NCBI GenBank assembly: GCA_016218915.1
Contig: JACRCQ010000074.1
Coordinates: 186,001 to 250,000, forward strand
From: Deltaproteobacteria bacterium
GTDB lineage: Bacteria > Myxococcota_A > Polyangia > Polyangiales > Polyangiaceae
Reading direction: 5' to 3'
DNA: 64,000 bases
Under the pieces are notes generated by a model. It saw only the letters and a list, made by a program, of their open reading frames with translations, was not told the origin of the DNA and did not search any database. This document shows, piece after piece, positions 61,087 through 64,000 of this stretch. How positions within the stretch are numbered: the stretch's first letter is position 1; each line of letters opens with the position of its first letter. The position numbers were made by a program, and so were the translations under genes.

Positions 61087-63264
61087 ATGCCGGACGTTCC
61101 GCAGCAGTCGTGGGCTCAACCTGCGCGCCCGTACGCAATCGCGCTGCGCGACATGGCCGGCCGCTACGAGGAGCTCGTCCGCGGGCTTTCGATCCTCAAG
61201 CAGATCGACTCGCTGGATGATCCGCAGCGTCCCTTGCGGGACATCTGCATCCGGTTGCTGCAGACCATCACGCAGAACCTGCTGGCGGACAACGGCTCTC
61301 TGATGATGCTCGACGCCCGCGGCGAGCATCTGGAGTTGTGGGCAGCCACCGGCTTTCTCGAAGAAGAGGCCACCTGGATCGTGGACCAGGGGTCGCACAC
61401 GAAGTTCCGGGTCGGCGAAGGATTCGCCGGCAGAGCGGTGGAGACAGGCCAGCCCATCAGCTCCGAGGACGTGACCGGAAGCGTGGACTTCCTCCCGCAA
61501 CCAGGATCGCGCGTCGTGATTCGCTCGCTGATGTGTTTTCCTCTCGTCGTCGAGGGCCGCCCCATCGGCGTCATCAACCTGAGCCGCTCCGCTCCGCCTC
61601 CCTTCGGCCGTGACGTCGAGTGCATGATGGGCCTGGTAGCCGAGCGCTGTGCAAGGCTCCTCGCCAGCCATCGAGTCCATGCGGCCCGTCGCGAAAGCGA
61701 AGCGTACCATCAGCTCGTGTGCGAGAATGCGGGCGACGGAATCCTCGTATTCGACGCATCCGGCAAGCTCGTCACGGCCAACGCGGTCGCAGCGAAGCTG
61801 CTGGAGTCACCCCTGGAAGGGCTCCTGGATGGGAGTCAGTCCTGCACGCAGCACGTGGTGCTGGAAGACCTGCCGGGGCTGCTCGCGAGCCGGACCGGAG
61901 AGCTGGCAGCTTCGGAGCCTCGGACGGTCGAGTACCGGATTGCCACCCTGTCCGGGGTCGCCCGTCATCTCGAGGAGCGCAGCTCGGCCGTGCTCGATCC
62001 CCAGGGTAGGCTCCTTCGCCGCGTGTGCGTCGTCCGGGACAGCACCGAGCGCAAGCGCGCTGAGGAATCGCGCCAGCTGCTCGAGGTGCAGCTCTATCAC
62101 GCGCAGAAGATGGAGGCGCTCGGAGAGCTCGCCGGCGGCGTTACGCACGACTTCAACAATCTGCTCACGGGAATCCTGGGGAGCGCCGGATTGGCCCGTA
62201 CCACCAACGACATTGCGGAGCTGCGGGAGCTGCTGGGCGACATCGAGACAGCTGCGGGACGTGCTTCCGCTCTGACGCGGCAGCTTCTGAGCATGAGCCG
62301 TCGCGCCTTGCCCGCGCGACGCCCCGTCGACGTAGCGGCATTGCTCCGCGAGGTCGCGGGCGTCATTCGCAACACCTTCGACCGCAGGATCCGGATCGCC
62401 GTCGACAGCGACAGCGAGGTCGGCCTGGCCCTGGCGGATTCTGGGCAGATTCACCAGATGCTCCTCAACCTATGCGTCAATGCCCGCGACTCGCTCCTGG
62501 AGAAGTCCTGCGCCACAGGCAACGACGATCTGTCGGTCTCGCTGCACGCCGGCAATGCCAGGATTGACGAGGCCTACTGCAGCGCGCACATCGAGGCCAC
62601 TCCGGGTGACTACGTGCGAATCGACGTTGCGGACACCGGCTCGGGGATCCCCGCGGAAGCCCAGGCGCGAATCTTCGAGCCCTTCTTCACGACCAAAGGA
62701 GAGACCGGCGGCACCGGCCTCGGCCTGGCGATCGTATACGGCATCATCAAGCAGCACAGCGGCTGGATCGTGCTCGATTCCGAGCCCGGGCTGGGCACCA
62801 CCTTCCGCGTCTTCCTGCCCGTCGCCCCGAGCGAGTCCGTGGCCTCGATCGTGCCCCCTACCTTCAAGGTCAGCGGCGGCAGCGAGACCATACTGCTGGT
62901 CGACGACGACGAGGTCGTGCGGAAGCTCGCGAGGAGAGTCCTCGTCCGGCTCGGCTACACGGTTCTGATGGCCAACGACGGTCTGGAATGCCTCGAGACC
63001 TACGAGCGCGAAGCTGGGAGAATCGACGCGATCATCCTGGACCTGTGCATGCCGCGGATGTCCGGGGAGGAAGTCCTCAAGCGCATCCTCGCAAACCATC
63101 CTGATGCCCGTATCATCGTGTCGAGCGGACACACCCAGAGGGAAGCCGCAGAGCTGGAGCTACCCCAGCGACCTGCCGGCTACCTTACCAAGCCGTACTC
63201 GCATGCGCAGATGGCGACAGTGCTGCGTCGCGTGCTGGACGGCAGGATGCAGGAGGACGGCTGA
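61087..63264 (+). CDS. Hybrid histidine kinase: GAF, PAS-like, HisKA, HATPase, receiver
   Basis: A 725-residue soluble hybrid kinase. A GAF domain lies at ~45-195 (LLADNGSLMMLDARGE...FPLVVEGRPIGVINLS) and a PAS-like domain at ~205-325. The HisKA domain has His354 in VTHDFNNLL, the HATPase has NLCVNARDS, DTGSGIP and GTGLGLAIVYG, and the C-terminal receiver has LVDDDE, phospho-acceptor Asp652 (LDLCMP) and LTKPY. It probably passes phosphate to its own receiver and then on to another protein, possibly the HD-GYP regulator two genes upstream. Three bases separate it from the HDOD gene. Confidence 0.95.
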   Translation: MPDVPQQSWAQPARPYAIALRDMAGRYEELVRGLSILKQIDSLDDPQRPLRDICIRLLQTITQNLLADNGSLMMLDARGEHLELWAATGFLEEEATWIVDQGSHTKFRVGEGFAGRAVETGQPISSEDVTGSVDFLPQPGSRVVIRSLMCFPLVVEGRPIGVINLSRSAPPPFGRDVECMMGLVAERCARLLASHRVHAARRESEAYHQLVCENAGDGILVFDASGKLVTANAVAAKLLESPLEGLLDGSQSCTQHVVLEDLPGLLASRTGELAASEPRTVEYRIATLSGVARHLEERSSAVLDPQGRLLRRVCVVRDSTERKRAEESRQLLEVQLYHAQKMEALGELAGGVTHDFNNLLTGILGSAGLARTTNDIAELRELLGDIETAAGRASALTRQLLSMSRRALPARRPVDVAALLREVAGVIRNTFDRRIRIAVDSDSEVGLALADSGQIHQMLLNLCVNARDSLLEKSCATGNDDLSVSLHAGNARIDEAYCSAHIEATPGDYVRIDVADTGSGIPAEAQARIFEPFFTTKGETGGTGLGLAIVYGIIKQHSGWIVLDSEPGLGTTFRVFLPVAPSESVASIVPPTFKVSGGSETILLVDDDEVVRKLARRVLVRLGYTVLMANDGLECLETYEREAGRIDAIILDLCMPRMSGEEVLKRILANHPDARIIVSSGHTQREAAELELPQRPAGYLTKPYSHAQMATVLRRVLDGRMQEDG

Positions 63265-63277
63265 CTGGATTGGATGG

Positions 63278-64000
63278 CTAGCGCCCCTGAGCCCGGACGC
63301 AACGGAAGCCCACCGGGCCGCGCATGTCCGCCGGGGCGGTGGCTCGCGCGTAGCCGTAGCCATACACGAGACCGCTCGCCCAAGACCCACCCCTCACGAT
63401 CTTCATGGCGCCGCTCTTCGGGCCCTTCGGATCGGTCGTGGGGCCGGGCGCGTAGGAGCCCGCGTAGTCGGCAACCCATTCTGCGACATTGCCGATGATG
63501 TCGAACACGACGCGCATGGGATCCGCAGGTGGCACGGAGCCCACCGGTCGAGGCTGGCCTCCCACGTACTGCGCGCACGGACCTCCGCTGTACCCGCCGA
63601 GCACAGCCCGGCTGCAGGCGAAGTCCTCTCCCCACGGAAAGACGGACGCCCCCGGTCCGCGCGCCGCATATTCCCACTGCGCCTCCGTGGGCAGCGTTCG
63701 GCCTCCGTCCCAGGCGCAGAAGCCGCTGGCTTCCTCCCAGGTGATGCCGATGATCGGCAACGCGTCCGATGCTCCCGCTGAGGAGCTCCAGGTGCTGGTC
63801 GCGCCGGTAGGAGGGGCAACGCAGAGCCCGGCCTGCACGCAGGCGCGAAACCTGCCCACCGTGACCTCGTACGTGTCAATCACGAAGCGCGAGAGCGACA
63901 CTTGATGTGCAGGCGTGTGGTCCGCAAAGGCCTCCCCGAGATTGGGGCTGTCGCTTCCCATGGAGAACGAGCCTGCTTCGATGCAGGTCTCTCCCGCGTA
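63278..64000 (-). CDS. FGE-sulfatase (SUMF1-like) domain protein, partial at the window edge
   Basis: The frame remains open from 63961 to the last base of the window (YAGETCIEAGSFS then MGSD), so the gene starts outside. The visible 240 residues carry the FGE-sulfatase fold: SMGSDSP, VSLSRFVIDTYEVTVGRF, LPTEAQWEYAARG, IGNVAEWVAD, RGGSWAS and the closing GFRCVRA. The conserved W-E-Y and N-V-A-E-W motifs are intact. The family includes formylglycine-generating enzymes and many non-catalytic domains fused to kinases or lipoproteins; without the N-terminus I cannot say which. It converges on the hybrid kinase gene with a 13-bp gap. Confidence 0.9.
   Translation of the reverse strand, partial: YAGETCIEAGSFSMGSDSPNLGEAFADHTPAHQVSLSRFVIDTYEVTVGRFRACVQAGLCVAPPTGATSTWSSSAGASDALPIIGITWEEASGFCAWDGGRTLPTEAQWEYAARGPGASVFPWGEDFACSRAVLGGYSGGPCAQYVGGQPRPVGSVPPADPMRVVFDIIGNVAEWVADYAGSYAPGPTTDPKGPKSGAMKIVRGGSWASGLVYGYGYARATAPADMRGPVGFRCVRAQGR

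Overview
The window is high-GC DNA that reads as myxobacterial, most likely from the Polyangiales/Sorangium side of the Myxococcota. The signs are a MYXO-CTERM-type C-terminal sorting tail, many lipoproteins with Gly/Ala/Ser- or Asp/Ala/Ser-rich linkers after the lipobox, four Hanks-type Ser/Thr kinases, a fragment of an AgmX/TonB-like protein, FGE-sulfatase lipoproteins and an IgGFc-binding-type lipoprotein. No rRNA, tRNA, CRISPR array or insertion sequence was recognised. The taxonomic call is an inference from gene content.

Layout. 1-12.3 kb: exported proteins, namely a Kazal-repeat protein cut by the left edge, a Gly-rich lipoprotein, an acyltransferase, an S33-type hydrolase lipoprotein, two tandem GH13 alpha-amylase lipoproteins and a beta-lactamase-fold lipoprotein. 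12.3-15.2 kb: a translationally coupled operon of a Cys-rich membrane-tethered protein and two radical SAM/SPASM enzymes, the best candidate here for an undescribed system. 15.3-20.5 kb: a MYXO-CTERM protein, an AgmX-like fragment, an IgGFc-binding-type lipoprotein and a PilT-like ATPase with a duplicated N-terminal domain. 20.5-31 kb: a soluble chemoreceptor, a kinase/PEGA/lipoprotein run, two small genes, an FHA-GGDEF protein, an FGE-like lipoprotein and an Rpn-like nuclease with a 12-bp repeat. 31-44 kb: kinases and c-di-GMP proteins (kinase with helical C-terminus, FecR-like protein, GGDEF protein, kinase with two GYF_2-like domains, receiver-PilZ protein and kinase-PilZ protein).

44-55 kb: a complete chemotaxis system on the minus strand: cheX-cheY-cheX-like, then cheA-cheW-receptor-cheR-cheD-cheY-cheX-cheB, with 1- or 4-base overlaps from cheR to cheB. 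CheA has two Hpt domains and, between the second Hpt and the catalytic core, a stretch matching the two-motif MshEN c-di-GMP-binding pattern. 55-59 kb: a glucosaminidase gene coupled to neuA-neuB-neuC for a nonulosonic (sialic-type) acid. 59-63.3 kb: a receiver/HD-GYP protein with an altered HD motif, an HDOD protein and a hybrid histidine kinase. The right edge cuts another FGE-sulfatase protein.

The shared theme of the right half is control of cell-surface behaviour. Two GGDEF proteins with intact I-sites, an HD-GYP protein, two PilZ domains with intact motifs and the MshEN-like element in CheA would let c-di-GMP reach both the chemotaxis system and Ser/Thr phosphorylation. The glycan genes and the PilT-like ATPase could be among the outputs. 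These links are inferred from domains and proximity, not demonstrated.
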